This document shows positions 1 through 13,700 of a stretch of DNA of 64,000 bases, piece after piece; the stretch's first letter is position 1; every line of letters starts with the position of its first letter. A program made the translations under genes and the position numbers. The notes under the pieces are model-generated. The model was not told the DNA's origin, made no database searches, and saw only the letters and a program-made list of their open reading frames with translations. Source of the DNA: Patagioenas fasciata (lineage: Eukaryota; Chordata; Aves; Columbiformes; Columbidae). The stretch covers positions 189,142,604-189,206,603 of the forward strand of contig NC_092520.1 of assembly GCF_037038585.1 (NCBI RefSeq). Reading direction: 5' to 3'.

Positions 1-330
1 CTGATCTGCACATATTGCACACACACTGAATTTAATGAAATGGCAACAGTAACTGCCATTAATGGTAGCGGCAGCAGTAACTGATGACTGTTTATACAAT
101 ACCTTCGCCATTAGGGCAGTTGCCAAGCAAAGAGGAGGCTAAAAACACAGCTCCACATTTTTCATCTCTCCGCCTGCTTTTAACCACTCAGCTATTATCA
201 AAGAGATGGAAGACAGCCTGGTTTGCCTTTTTGAAGGACTGAGCCACTCCGAGTATCTGAAAAGGGGGGACAGCCAAAACGAGAGGCAGGCATTTCCTCA
301 CCCCACAGTTCACACCATGTGTCTGAAGAG
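1..330. other. Intergenic, no gene seen
   Basis: Non-repetitive, AT-leaning sequence before the first CR1 copy. The small open frames here lack splice context or recognisable protein content. I see no RNA gene or promoter. Confidence 0.5.
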
Positions 331-965
331 ACTGGACAATGCCCTCAGAAGGCCAATGGTATCCTGTCCTGTATCAAAAATAGCGTGGTCAGCAGGACAA
401 GGGAAGTGATCCTTCCCCTGTACTCTGCATTGGTGAGGCCACACCTGGAGTATTGTGTTCAGTTCTGGGCCCCTCAGTTCAGGAAAGACATTGAAGTGCT
501 GGAGCGGATCCAGAGAAGAGCAACACGACTGGTGAAGGAACTTGAGCACATGACCTATAGGGAGAGGCTGAGGGAGCTGGGGTTGTTTAGTCTGGAGAAG
601 AGGAGGCTTAGAGGTGACCTCATCACTCTCTATAACTACCTGAAGGGAAGTTATAGCCAGGTGGGTGTTGGTCTCTTCTCCCAGGCAGTTAGCAATAGAA
701 CAAGGGGGCATGGGCTTAAACTCTGCCAGGGGAAATTTAGGCTGGATATTAGAAAGAAATTCTTTACAGAGAGAGTGGTCAGGCATTGGAATGGCCTGCC
801 CAGGGAGGTGGTGGACTCGCCGTTCCTGGAGGTTTTTAAACTGAGATTGGACATGGCGCTTAGTGCCATGATCTAGTAAATGGACTGGAGTTGGACCAAA
901 GGTTGGACTCGATGATCTCTGAGGTCTTTTCCAACCCAGTCGATTCTGTGATTCTGTGAACTGCG
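331..965 (+). mobile_element. CR1 LINE 3' fragment, young copy
   Basis: This is a 5'-truncated CR1 retrotransposon holding the last part of the reverse-transcriptase ORF and the 3' end. The translation contains the CR1 C-terminal landmarks [34 protein letters not shown] and [13 protein letters not shown], and ends at a TAG near 876. It is followed by the GGTTGGACTCGATGATCTC 3' end and a GATTCTGTG tail. By eye it matches the copy at 48,957-49,560 with roughly 11 differences over about 300 bases, so the two belong to the same, relatively young subfamily. It has no endonuclease and no palm motifs and is dead on arrival. Confidence 0.93.
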
Positions 966-1055
966 GCATTGTCCTATGCAGGAACAGGAGTTGGACTTGG
1001 CGATCCTTGTGGGTCCCTTCCAACTCAGGACATTCTATGATTCTATGATGTGCCT
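966..1055 (+). mobile_element. CR1 3'-tail fragment
   Basis: A very short, severely 5'-truncated CR1. It carries the typical end GGAGTTGGACTTGGCGATC, then TGGGTCCCTTCCAACTC, then ATTCTATGATTCTATGAT. It lies directly behind the tail of the preceding CR1, so two CR1 ends sit in tandem. The next 250 bases (to about 1,305) are GC-richer and were not assigned to any family. Confidence 0.8.
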
Positions 1056-4000
1056 TGCTACCATGATTCCTGTCCTGAGGTGTCTGGAGGTGTCCAGCCA
1101 GGCTCTGGGTGTCCTCCAGGAGCAGGGGGCCTTAGTTTTGGGTGCTGCAGTGATGGGTGACGTTGCCTTCAGCTTGTCTGGGTGCTGCCTCCAGGATCTC
1201 CTTGCAGAGGGACCGCTCCATTACATCCAGCCATTGAATCACTGGGGGATGGCACCCCAGGGCAGAGGCAACTCAGAGGGGAATGTTGCTGGTAAAAGAT
1301 GTTAGACTAGAGCATCTTTGTGCCTATAATCTCTTCTTTTTCCTTTCTTATGATCACTAGGAGAACTTATGGTTCCACAGCCTCTCAGATATGGTGTGCT
1401 GAGAACAGCCATGCATGGCTGCTGTGGTACCACAAAGGACAATATTGCACCAGCAGGACATTAAATGAGCCTTGGGGTTTCTCGAGTTAGCTGAACTGTG
1501 CTGCCAGAAACAACACTCCTGCGAAAGCCCTGGTGGAATTAGTGTGTCAGAAATCACGGCATTTTCAATATTTCTGATTAAAAAATGTATAGTTGAAGGA
1601 AATAACACAGAAATTGCCAAATATTTAAGGCCGAGTCATGTTTCCATTAAAGTCAGTGGGAGATTTGCCACAGACTTTTAAAAGACAAGGATTGAATTCT
1701 AAATAGCTCATTTATGAGGAACAAGTGATATTTTAATGTACCAGTATTTTTCCAAACTCTTTTAGGAAAATTATTAATAACTGAATAAATCTGAAAAAAA
1801 CCTGAAACCTTGAAAAATGCTTAATTACCATAGAAACGCCTGTCTTTCTTACTGTCGAGTGTCATAACTCCAGAGAGACACAGAGCTGCCATGACCAGAC
1901 GGCTCCTTTTAAAATTTTCTGATTGCTAAAATCAAAGAATTGTACTGTATAATCCTCTTTAAACACAATACAAAAATGAGCTTCTCTTGGCATTAGTCAC
2001 AGTCTGCTGGTATTCTACACCTTTCCATAAACAAATGGAGATCACCTTTACTGAAAGATTTTGAAGATCTTTTTGTTAAAAAATGAAATATGGAATTGAG
2101 TTAAATAAGGAATGACATGGAAATATTGTAAGGAACCTTTCCTTCCATGACTCAGTTTCACTGAGGAGGCAAACGGTTCATAGCCTCTCAATATCAAAAT
2201 CCTACACACTTGCAGTGAATGACATTGACTTGCTGCATAGTACATCATTATCAGGAGCACACCAAAAAGCACAAAAGGAAAGAAATTTGTCATAGTGTTA
2301 TTAACAATTAATTTATCTTGGTTAGAGGTTAAAAAGCTGATGACGTGCCTCCGAAACCTCTGTGTGGCCTCAATTTATCATAGCAAAATACCTGATAATT
2401 TTAAGTGCACCAAAAATATTACTGGCATGCTAAAAGATATCATTCAGCCTCTCAAAGTGAACTTACTATCTCTGACTTCAGCAGGCTTCAAATCAGACTT
2501 TAAAACTGCTGAGCTGGAGGATTTGTGGTCCACAGGGAAGAGGCAGCCAGAGAGAAATGGTGCTGGGCAGCACATTGATGCTCCCCATAAAGTGTCTTGT
2601 TCCCCACCCCTCCCTCCAGCCAGTGGTCCCCTGGAGAATGGATGCAGCAGCAGGTACCTTTGTGTCATTACCAAAATCTGTTATGAATGTTCTTGTTCTA
2701 ACAAATGTAGAAGACAATTTTAAGAGGTCAGATCCATTACAGAGGACAAGATCCACATATTTGCGGTCTTAACACTGATCTCCCACAACTGCCAACAGTT
2801 TTTTTAAATCAGTGAAATTTTTTCAACTTGGAGCACCTTTGACATGCAGAAATGAAATCTGTTAGAAGAAAGACCATGGAAAAGCCTGACATATACATAC
2901 CTGTTCACCAGCATTAGTTCCACCAGAGTTGAGGACACCTATACTGCAGGTGACAGCTGATTGTGGAGGTGGTGGGCCAGCTCGGTGGAAGCAGTGCAGC
3001 CGTGCCATGGCAGGGACGTGTTTGCACAGCGCAGCCTTCAAACTCACTTCTTTCCAGTTATTTTTGACTGCTGTGGAGCAGAGACCCTGTAATAAAAGAA
3101 TCTCCTGATGTGCATGAAATACTGCAGGGAACAATAATACAACTTCATGAAGGAAGCAAGATATATTTACTTCTGGCTATTAGGAGCTCACTTGAACATT
3201 TTTACAATTGCAAACAATTCTGGAGACCAGCTATTTCAACACCCTGCTGAATGTATCCCAACAGAAACTTGAGGTGTTTATTAATTTTCTAGACAGAGAG
3301 AATGAAACTCACGATTCAGTGGAGAATGTGCCAAAACAAGTCAGTCACAGAATTTTTAAACTTTCACTTTTTATAAATGTTCTTTTAATTAGTCCATTAC
3401 CCCAATTGTCCCTCTTCTCTTCACGTGTAAATCAATCATTTTACATGCAGAAAAACCCTTCAAACCCCTTGCTTAACATTTCAGCACAAGAAATTGCAGT
3501 GCCTCATATTGGAACTTCATTTAAAATTTAAAGTCTCTTGAGTACTGTGTTAAAAGGAATACCATTTTGGAGAGACGATTCCATAGCACCAGCTTCACCA
3601 CACTACAGCAAAATTTTCATTCAGCCATTACTGTCACCAAGGAAATTGAAGCTAATTCTAGCTACCACCTTCTCAGATACAGACTTCTGGTAAAAAAATG
3701 TATAGCCTATTTTTGAAATCTCTGTAAATATCTCTAATGACTTTTGCTACTGCCTAGATCAATTTCCTGACTAGCACACTCCAGATAGCCTAAATTAAAA
3801 TATGTTTGATATTATGTGTCATTAGTAAGTGAGCACTCTTACCTTTTTAGATACCAGACATCTTTGCATGATTTGCATTTGAAAGGGATGAGCAATTTTC
3901 AGCTTTGAGAGAATTTAACCCACAGGATTTCTGCATAGTTTTGCATTCCACTTAAAAATTCTCTCTCTCCTGCCATACCTTTCATATCCTTTTATGCTTA

Positions 4001-7000
4001 GGTTTCTTAGGATCTCTTGCCCTGCCAGTTTGTCCATATCTCTCATGAGTACTGCTTGTGAACTCCCAGAAGGAAGATGAAAGCTCAGTCCTGCTCTGCT
4101 TTTCTTCAAATCACTTCACCAATGTCTGTTGGGGATTATCCATGGAAAATTATTTAAGAAAAGAATTTATTTACTATATAAAAGGCAAAGTAAAAGTAAG
4201 ATTTATCTTCTACCTGATTAATATTCCTGCTAACCTAGCATTAGACATCTTTCTTTTAATCAAATACTCATCTCCCATCTTCTATGGAGCTCCAAGCAAG
4301 GCAGTTTCCATATGGAGCAAACAAACAAAAAAGTGTCCTAGACGTTCTCCTGCTCATTTTAGCTTTTGTAGCAGATTCATTGTCTGCTGCTTCTTCACCA
4401 ACACAAGTCGACACTGAAAAAACCAGAAGCAAGTCATCTCTTCTCTGTGGGTAAATAAAAGCTACTCGTGAAGGATCACATGTCATCTTAGGTACTTTTT
4501 GCTGGTGTTATTAGTCTAAGGATGTTCTCTGCACTATGTACAGGTTCTAAAGGATGCATTTTGCTACTGGATGTGCTGCCCCATCTCTTTCTAGTCTGTA
4601 TGTAACATCCTATGGCAAAACAAGGCAATGCACACGGTCTGATAGTGAACACCACATTCCTTTTTCCTATTTTACAGTCCTATATTTACAATTATTTGCA
4701 TTAGTGACCTTTTTGTTGTTTGTTTAAATGACATATTTGCTCCTTTTTCTTTTTCCTGATTTCCCAACTGTAATTCTTACTTCCTGATTTCTCAAGCCTT
4801 CATTTTAGTATCATTAAAAATCAAGCTTTGAGTAGAAGTTATCAAGAAATGTATTGGTTGTAGTGTAGCGTACTGGCTGTGTTTTAGCCAGTCTATAATA
4901 ACATCAAGTATTGCATGTCTGATTTTTGCTCTTCTTTTATTATTACAGGTTTAACTACATTTCTTGTTTTATTTGGCTGAGTCAAATCAGGATGAAGAAC
5001 AAATTGCCTCTTCTAAAGAGATTTGACCCTTGTTCTTTGCCAGGCACAAATTGTAGCTGATATTGCTGCAGCAGAAGCCTGGCCTCCCTCTTTAAAGTTG
5101 TATTGTGAAAGATGCCAACTAGATAGTCCTCAGACATGAGGTAACCCATTCATCTATATGTCAAAAGAAGCAACACAAAATTATCTATGAATGCTATACA
5201 AACGTCCCCAATAAATTACTACAAGATTATCTGGTGGGCCACAGATTATAAGAAATGCTATTCCTAATCATGTTTGCTCTGCACTTCTTTTCTATAAAAA
5301 GTCATGGAAGTGGCAAATGAGTTACTGTTTTTGTGCATACTGCATTGTATCATGACTTCTCTCTGCATAATCTAGCATAGTCATCAGAAGTCATCACTTT
5401 TGGAAAAATATCTGTGCATTTTCATTTAGCTGCTGTACCAACATCATCTCACTCTGTATTGCTGGTTTACTTGTGCTAGAAACAAGGACATGAGGCTTCT
5501 CTGGACTCCACTTTGGTCGCAAACCAATCTTATTTAACAAAAGAAAAAAGAAGATAAAAAAGGGAAATTTGCTTTGCAATTTCATTTAACAAAAGAAAAA
5601 AAGAAGAGAAAAAAAAGAGAATGTTGGTTTGCTAGACACAGAATAAGCAAATGTGGAGGTTTTCCTGGCTCTGTGTCTCAGAAAGTCTCACACTTTGCTC
5701 CTCTGGGTCACACTTATGGGTACTTTCCAGACATTTCCTTCAACTCATGTGCACACGTGTGGATGTGTGTGCACACACAGGGCCTGCTCCTGGACAAGCC
5801 ACCCTGGCACCATTAAGTTTAGCCTCAGGTTACCATGAGACCACTACGGCAGGTGGGGACAGTCACAGCTCTTATCTGTCCCTACTGTCTAACAACATCT
5901 ACTTACTCTCTTTATTAAGCATGAAGTAAGCTTTGGAGTGAGTCTTTTATTTATTCCACCAGAATTCTGACACACTCGGTGCATACAGTCAGTGTTGTCC
6001 TATGTCAAATGAAGGCTGTGTGCCAGAAGAAAATATTGCCCCCCAAACACCTTCCTCTTTTATTCCAAAACTGAGTGCTGCTGTGGAGAGCTGGGACTGT
6101 GTCCCTGCATTTCTCCTCAAGTCCTGCGTGATGCCAAGAAGTCACCAAACCCCACAGTTTTCAAAAAGTGGCCACAAGTTATGCATCACTCAATTTCTGG
6201 GTATCTAATATGAAACAGCTGGGGATGGATTTGCAGGTGTAGTGAGTACTCCCAACTCCAGCTGGAACTGGTTCACACCGCATAAAGCTTTATAAAAAGG
6301 TTAAGTGCTCTGAAACATGAATTCCAAGCTGGCTATCTAAAAGCAGCAGATGTTTCTGATAATGGGATATTAGCACAAACCACTTCTACAGGAATGCAGT
6401 GAGGACAAGTTTGCTAACACTTGTGAATCAGAGCAAACCTGCATAGATGCTGGTAGTGGAACAGCCTTTCAGGTGCCCCATCACAGTACAGGATCCAGAA
6501 CTTTGAATCAGCAGTCTGCAAGACATCAAAAGGTTTTGAACAAAACCAGTGCAAAAACTGAACCCCTTCTCCCACCACATGTATATATAGTGTTATAAAC
6601 ACAACCAACCAAACAAGGAGAGTTGTTGAAAGCAAGAGGAATAAATAAACATTCCTGTCTAAACTACTTGAAGATATTGTAAATGAAAACAGTTGTGGCA
6701 ACATTGCAAGATAGGCCGCTTTCCAAAAAGTAATGTGTTTCTCCAGTTTAAAAGCGTATGAAGCTTTGCCTTCCACACAGCATGAGGAAAGAGAAGCATC
6801 TCCCAGAGTCTCCAGCATCTTGGGTTACCTAATGCCAGCATCCAGACCAGGCAAAGAGTGACCACTTCTGTGTTCCTGGGCCTGAGCACGGACCCGTCTC
6901 CTGCTCAGGCACAGCTGGGGGCTCAGCTCTGTGCACCCACTTCCACTGACAGGAAGCCCAGCTGAGCATCACAGAGGCAACGATACTAATTTTTCATAAA

Positions 7001-7594
7001 CGACTGATATTACTGAAGGAATCAACAGTTATATGTAGACACAAGCTAAGGTAACCAGAAAGACACAAGGAACAAGCTCATACCAAACCTACTTGTCCCA
7101 GCAAGACTGCAGGAGGCTTGGGTTAAATTCCTTTTGCTGACTGAAGGAATCTGACTCAACATCTCCCACCTCGAGGTGAATATGCTGATTACTAAAAGTC
7201 GGCTATTTTAAGGCACAAGGGTGAAGCGTCCCATTATTTCTGTTCAGACTGTTCCACTTTGCAAGGAATGAATATTCATTGGGCTCCTGAGACAATGAAA
7301 GTGCAAAAATGTGTCTATAACTTGGTTGTTAGGGTGCTCAGCAGGGAAGGTGGGTGAAAGGAACATGTTATTTTGGAAGAGCAGTAGCAGAGCAAGAGTG
7401 TTGATGATCTGTTTGGAAATGAGGTGCTCACACTGGCAGTGAGACAGAATTTGGATGCTTAAATGTGATTGTGGCAGCAGCCCTCAGACAGTACTGAAGA
7501 GGTTACCTGGAAATTAATAGTTGTCTATTTAGTGCTGGATAATGTGAGAAGAATACACTGTGAAACCACTTGCAGAATGATGAGAATGACTCTT
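1056..7594. other. Intergenic, AT-rich, no supported gene
   Basis: About 6.5 kb without a convincing exon. The longest frames (for example 3,208-3,531 plus and 6,414-6,818 minus) show neither family motifs nor paired splice sites. Around 5,530-5,615 there is a purine-rich, locally duplicated segment (TTTAACAAAAGAAAAAA twice). Positions 1,056-1,305 are GC-richer than their surroundings and may be an unrecognised old repeat. Confidence 0.5.
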
Positions 7595-8059
7595 CTACAG
7601 CTGTAAGAATAAAATTTCATCCTCTAAACTACCCTTACATAGAGATCTAGGAGTGAAAATCATCCTGGCAAAAAAGTAATTAAGTAGAATGACTGCAAAG
7701 GTCTGATAATAGATTGTCCTAAATTCAGCAAAAAGCCCTTTATCCAGATATACTAAAAAGTAGATTAAATAACCGTTCACATGAACTCTTCCATGAAAAG
7801 TATTTTTCCCTTTAGACTGTTGCTTTAATGACTGTGTAATTATTGGAGTGAACTGAGTTTGAGGAACACTAGCATTTTTAACATAGGTATCTTTTGTCTT
7901 ACCATAAGTTTTTCTTTTCACCATCTGATATCTTGCTTTTGGATCAAACGTTTCAATTGTAAAGTGGATGACAAATTCATCTCTGGTGAAAAGATGCACA
8001 GTCAATTCTGTTGATTCTGACTTCTGTTGGGTTTCCTCAGGAATTAATCTGTCCCACAA
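7595..8059 (-). other. Unrecognised 155-codon open frame, possible exon or relic
   Basis: The longest non-repeat, non-LSM8 frame in the AT-rich left part of the window. It opens with a TTG rather than an ATG, so it is not a normal eukaryotic start; a TAA lies two codons upstream. The N-terminal third looks protein-like (for example TELTVHLFTRDEFVIHF). A GTAAGA donor-like site lies on the minus strand at 7,902-7,897, just after the residues KRKTYG, so a spliced exon of about 7,903-8,061 is conceivable. However, no good polypyrimidine acceptor precedes it. I recognise no family. A chance open frame in AT-rich DNA, or a decayed element, remains quite possible. Confidence 0.2.
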
Positions 8060-9639
8060 ACTTTATTGTGAAATTATTTAGAGAGATGTTGAAAAAGCTA
8101 GACTGTACAGGTAAATAAATAAATTTCTGTACATTGCCCTGAAATGACCATGCTATGGGGAAAAGTATTTGGCCATGGTTTCTTTTATGGACAAAATCTG
8201 TAGCATTTAACAACAGTGAACAACTCTGTTTTAGGATTTAGCAATAAAAATATTTTAGGGGATCTGTATGCATTATTTATTAGACCACTGGCAATTATAT
8301 AATAAAATAAAAAAATCCATTCCATTCCTAGATGATGTTAGTTCTAGTCGGGAACCACGCGGCATCTGCAAGAGTGACTGGCCAGTTCACACTGACTGAA
8401 ACCGGTGACAGCTCCACTAAGAAGAAGGCTCTTCCTGCTCCGAGTGTGGCCCATTCGATTGGAAAGGGAGCAAGGTTTTAACTAAGGAACACTGGGAGTG
8501 CCTGTGCCTTTCCGGCTTAGGCAAAGTTCATTTCAGATCTTCTGGCTGCCAAAAACCAGCAGGTTTGGTTCTGTTTGCATGTACGAGGCTGACTGGAGAA
8601 TGCAACATCATTTTGCGTGGAAGAGCAACAGCAGCCACTGCCTTCGTTATGAGCTTTGCTATATAATTAAGTTTTACTGAAAACTGGATGCACCAGGTTA
8701 ATAGCTTCTTCTTTACATTGCAGGTTTATTTCTGTCTAAGAAATGTTGCTAGATTCAGACCACTGCTTTGATACCTTTAATTTACCTACAGAACTTTTAC
8801 ACCATTCGTCTTCCACAAAGTGCACATTCTAGCCGATGGCAATGTGCTGATTTACACTACCTGATGAGCTGCGGACTGTGTAGGATGAACTTAGGTTATT
8901 TTTTTCCAGACACTTGGGAAAAAATATCTGGGGCTTGGCATGCTCTCATATTCCAAAAGAGGGATTTTTGAGTGCCCAGGGAGAAGACATCTCTAGCAAG
9001 AATTATTTAAGAAGAGACAGAGAGAGAGGATTACATCAGAGGATGGAGATCATCCCAAGCTTTTGGTTTGCTGGCAGAAACCTCCTCTGCCTCAGGAGCC
9101 CTCTAGGACTGCCTTCAGCACAGCATTAGTAGATCTTATAAACCACAATTACACACCAGGAAATATTTCTTTTGTTCCTGCTTATAGATCATTATCCCAT
9201 CTAGAGACTGGTTAACATGAACCTCTTCCTCTCCAAGGACACCCATGGGGATCAGGATTTAGATTTGTCTACTCTATGAAAAAGCACGCGTTTAATTCAC
9301 TTTGAGACTCATTGTCCTAAAACCACAGAGACACAGATTTGAGAAGGACAATAGGAGGCTGCACTGCTCCACCCCTGCGCTGTCCCCAACAGGTGTTGGT
9401 ATGAACTGGCCTTAAAGATGTTCATTAAAGACATTCAGACATACTATTGAGAGCTACACCAGTACTTCAACAGCCAAAATATTCCTCTTAAAATATTGGA
9501 TTAATAGAGCAATTTAGATCAGACAATATTTAGTTGCCATAATTTCTTCTTGTCCTTCCTCACTGGTCTTAAAAAAACACAAAACAAAAAACAAACCACT
9601 ATTCTTTTTATAAGGATACTAGAAGACTTACCCTGTTAC
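8060..9639. other. Intergenic, nothing recognised
   Basis: AT-rich sequence with short frames only. No repeat family, RNA gene or splice-paired exon could be recognised. Confidence 0.45.
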
Positions 9640-10250
9640 CTTTTAATCTTCCCTTTTCTAGCCTAAAGGAATGGAGTTCCCCTTCTTTATGGATTATGTT
9701 TTCTAAACCTGCTGGCATTCTTTGCACCCTCCTCTGGATTTTCTCCAAGTCATCATATTTTTTAAAATGTGGTGTTTAAAAGTAGACACAGTGGTCTGAG
9801 ATGAAGTTGGTTCCCAAGTAGAGCAGAATAATAACTTCCCAAGGGTTGCATACAATATTCCTATGAAAGCATCTTTGACCAAGACATCTTTTTTTTTAAA
9901 TACCATGTTGTTACTCATAGCCAGTTTGTGATTCACTACAACCCCCAGATCTTTTTCTTTGTAAAGTCACTTCTGTTACATTTGTCTGTTTGCATTTCTC
10001 TTTGTTGAATTTCTTCACTTTTAATTTCAGATGATGTCTGATTTTTCAGACTCATTTCATTTCCAGTTCTGATCTTGTCACCAAAGTAGGAACAAATTCT
10101 TCCCTTCATATTGTGTGTAGATTTTCTAAACATATTAGTTGAATTTCACTGTTAAATTATTAATCAAAATACTTAGAATAAAAAAGACTTCATATGAGGT
10201 GCCCCTCCAGCTTAACATGAATCACTGAAAATTACTTTTGGCAGTCACTC
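9640..10250 (-). mobile_element. Old, degraded CR1-like LINE relic
   Basis: Read on the plus strand, the segment has the order typical of an inverted CR1-superfamily 3' region: TGCACCCTCCTCTGGATTTT, then a diverged copy of the 'accepted as an early CR1 3' ORF' text (AGTGGTCTGAGATGAAG, CAAGTAGAGCAGAATAATAA), then ACAACCCCCAGATCTTTTTC. All frames are broken by stops. It diverges much more than the other CR1 copies here, which suggests an older wave. Boundaries are approximate, and the family assignment is from memory of consensus wording, not alignment. Confidence 0.45.
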
Positions 10251-10499
10251 AATAATAACGAGCGAGTAGGGGGTTCAGCCCTTATTTTACTTGGGTGTAG
10301 GTAAACCATCACAATGGCTGTGGTAATGACCCGCTGTTATCCAGGGAAATGAGATTTTTGTTAGCATTGTAGTCTGTGACCCCTTTTCTCAACATCCACC
10401 TTTCCAGAAAAGCTATGCAATGGAAGAGACGGAGCCAGATTTTTCTCAGTGGTATCCAATGACAGGCTGAGAGCAATGGACACAAACCAAAATTACACA

Positions 10500-10735
10500 A
10501 TTACATGTAAACACAAGAGAATATTTTTTTTCCCTTCTTTTCCCCCTGTGAGGGTGGCCAAACACTATAACAAGTTTCCCAGAAAGGTTGTGGACTCTCC
10601 ATCGTGGTGACACTCGAAACCTGAATGGACATAACCCTGAGCAACCTGCTGTAGCTGGCCCTGCTTGAGCAGGGGCCTTGGACTAGAGACATCTTGAGAT
10701 CTCTTCCAGACTTCGTCATTCTGTTATTCTACAAA
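10500..10735 (+). mobile_element. CR1 LINE 3'-end fragment
   Basis: This carries the CR1 3' sequence in sense orientation: the GTTTCCCAGAAAGGTTGTGG block (the LPREVV coding segment, diverged), then CTGCTTGAGCAGGGGCCTTG, then GACTAGAGACATCTTGAGATC and a CATTCTGTTATTCT tail. It is moderately diverged and heavily 5'-truncated, with no intact frame. Confidence 0.8.
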
Positions 10736-13700
10736 TTTATGAGACAATGTTATTTATTTTATACCTCCTTGCTTGAATTCAGACAGTGCTTTGCAAGCAG
10801 ATTTAACTTTTTAGAATACTAATTCTAAATAGTCTGAAGTCATGGTCTGATCTGCAGTCGTTCTATTGAAAAAAGTTGAAGGTCAGTCTGGGGATTAGAT
10901 TAGACATTTTACCAGTCTCTGCAATACTGTGAATGACACCTAACATTTCAAACAGCATTTGAAACTCCGTAATTGACTCCTCTGGAGACTGAGTGCACAT
11001 CTTTTTAACCCTAGATCAAAGTCTTTCTCCCAAAGTTTGAGCACTGGTATCAGTCGGTTTCCCCGTTACAGCCTCTTCCCACCGTTCCACCTTTAAAAAA
11101 AAAAAAAAAAAAAAAAAAAGCAGCATGTTATTTTTAAGGAAGTTGAAGCCCAAACCCAACACTATTAGTAAAGATCCACATTCAAATTCATGACTCATAT
11201 GACCCAAGGTAGGCCTCTGCAGTCAAATGGGAGTATTGGCAAGCATCGCTTGTGACCTGGACTCCGTCCCCTGTGTTCCCAGAACCTCACAGTCACTTCA
11301 TTAGTGCCCACATGGATGAGTAACATGAATAGCATGAGTCACAGTCAGGGACTGGATATGCCTCAACAGTCTTTCCACTGTGCCTAAGGTTTTTGGATTA
11401 GTCAAGAAGCCCGTGTCCCAGCAGGGCGGTCAGACTGGCAGATGGGCGTCTCTGGCCCCATTACAAGACAGTCTCTAATCACAGACATCCACTGAGAAGT
11501 TTGTCACTGGAGCAGCACAGCAAATAACAGGATTGTACCGTACTGAACAGCTGGGCCAAAATGTATCTGTCCTGAAGCTGGAAATTTTTACCCTTTATCC
11601 CTCCTAAAAGAGGTTTGCCTTTCTTCCCTGCTGAAGCCAATGGGAAACCTCTGGCTTCCAATTTCACCAGGCACAGGACCTGACTCTTAAATGAACCCAC
11701 AGCTTTTACAGATTACTGACTTGGAAACTGATGGACTGGCCAAAATACTTCCAGCTAGTCTTGTCACCTGATTCTGATACTTTGCAGAAATTTTAAAAGT
11801 ATTCATGCTGCTTTTTGCTCTTTTATTTACCAGACTGTTTTTCAGCATTTTTCCACTTTCACACCAGTTTCTAGTTGTGAAATTCTGTGAAACCCACTTA
11901 AATATGATGGAGAGTTTTAAATTATCTGTTCAGACAGGCTACTAAAATGTGATACAAGTACATGTTCCTGAACAGGAGTGCAATAGCAGGCTGTGGAAAA
12001 AACAGCATTTAACACAACTGCCTCTATATATTTCTCTTAGTTATACTGTTGAATTCCACACCATGTCAGCTATGATATAACGCTGTAATAGTGTCTCTTA
12101 TTTTTCTCTTGTATGTTATGAACACCATTGTTTTCTCATTTATCGGTAAACCTGTCTAACAATTTCCTTAGAAGGCTAAATGGGGCTTTTCTGTTAAATC
12201 TTCCCTTGGAATTTAAGTACCTATAAATGTCTCTTTTATTGACAGACCTTCACATTTCCTTGTCCCAAATGAGTGATTCTCCCCAGAAGAGAGACACAAG
12301 CATTTTTGTCCCACAGGTGAGACACAGATGGGAAGGCCTCATTTGCAGGTCTTGCAAGGGCATACAGAAGAGGCAGACACCAAATGGCAGAATTTCAATT
12401 ATGTCTGCAGAAAAGAACCTGGGACATGTTATTACTGGAAAGTGAGGTGACGAGGGGTGGTAGATACTTTATGTAGCTAAGGAGGGTTTTCTGAAACCCT
12501 TAATGGCATGTGATTTAGGCACCCTGAAAAGTAGTTAGGTAGCAAGTCCTCTAGTGAATCTGGCCTCTTATCCTAGGTATTTTATCATACCAGTCAATCT
12601 TAAAATAAATAGGGAAATGGTGAAGCATTAGCCTGACCACTGAGAGGAGGTAGTAACCACACAGTATTCAAACCTACCACTATTTGTTTCTTCTAAGAAT
12701 TAATTTTGATGTTATGATCTCACATCTCTAAAACTCCTGTTTCCCCTCCAAAGGTTATTGAAATGTTTGTTTTAGCAAAAAATGGCTGCCTAGAGCCATT
12801 TTTACTAGCAGCATGACCCTCTAGTGAGGCTAATTCACGTGACTTCTATCTGACTTGAGGGCATATAGATTCACATTTCTAATTAATATCATCCACATGG
12901 CTACTTTGCTAGGAGCTGGAAAATTCAAACCTGCAAGACAAACACAAAAGCATATTGTGTTTTTCTTCCTTTTCCTGAAAAAGCTCACAGTAACTGTGCA
13001 GATAGAAGGGTGTGTGTAGACTAGCGAGAAAATGGAATAAAACTCTAACAGTAATTCCTGGAAATATTTTCCTCCTAAGATGCTTCTGTCTTACTTCAAC
13101 AAGCTCTACAGATAGCTCCCTCCCACTTCCAAAAAAGAGCAAGCAACCTTGCACATTTATCACAGCAAGTCATGATTTCCATGAGGCACGTCAGTTTGAA
13201 TGCTCATACACCATTGGTTTCCTAGTTAGAAGTTATATCGGGCCATAGCGTTTGTGCATTTCTAAGACAAATCTACTGCTATAGCACTGAAGGCACATCC
13301 CCATTACCACAGAGTGTTTAGCTATTTCAGGAATGAAGAGTTTTAAGAGCTCCCCAAGGTTAAATTCAGCATCCTGTGCAAGAGCCGAGTTGCTATGGTG
13401 ACTTTGCTTCATACTTGCATCACTCACTTCTTTAATATAGGCCTATGGCCTTCTGTTTTCTAATTGCTGATGAACTATCAAACTGTCTTAGATTAACTGT
13501 ACAAAGGTGATGTGAATCATGTTTCAAAACACCAAACTAAATGTGGTACAATTAAACCTGAAGAAAATACATCACCATAAACAAAACTCTTCGAACACAG
13601 ATTTTAGGTTAAAGCAGCACCTTCTAATTTGAAGCAATATTGTTGCAAGCTAGTAGACACAAATATGTTCCAGGAGGTAAAGCCTGAAGTAGGAGTTACA

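Noticed and set aside
310..1023. 237-codon minus-strand frame at the left edge
   Set aside because: It is the antisense shadow of the CR1 coding region; the same shadow recurs opposite the 48-kb CR1.
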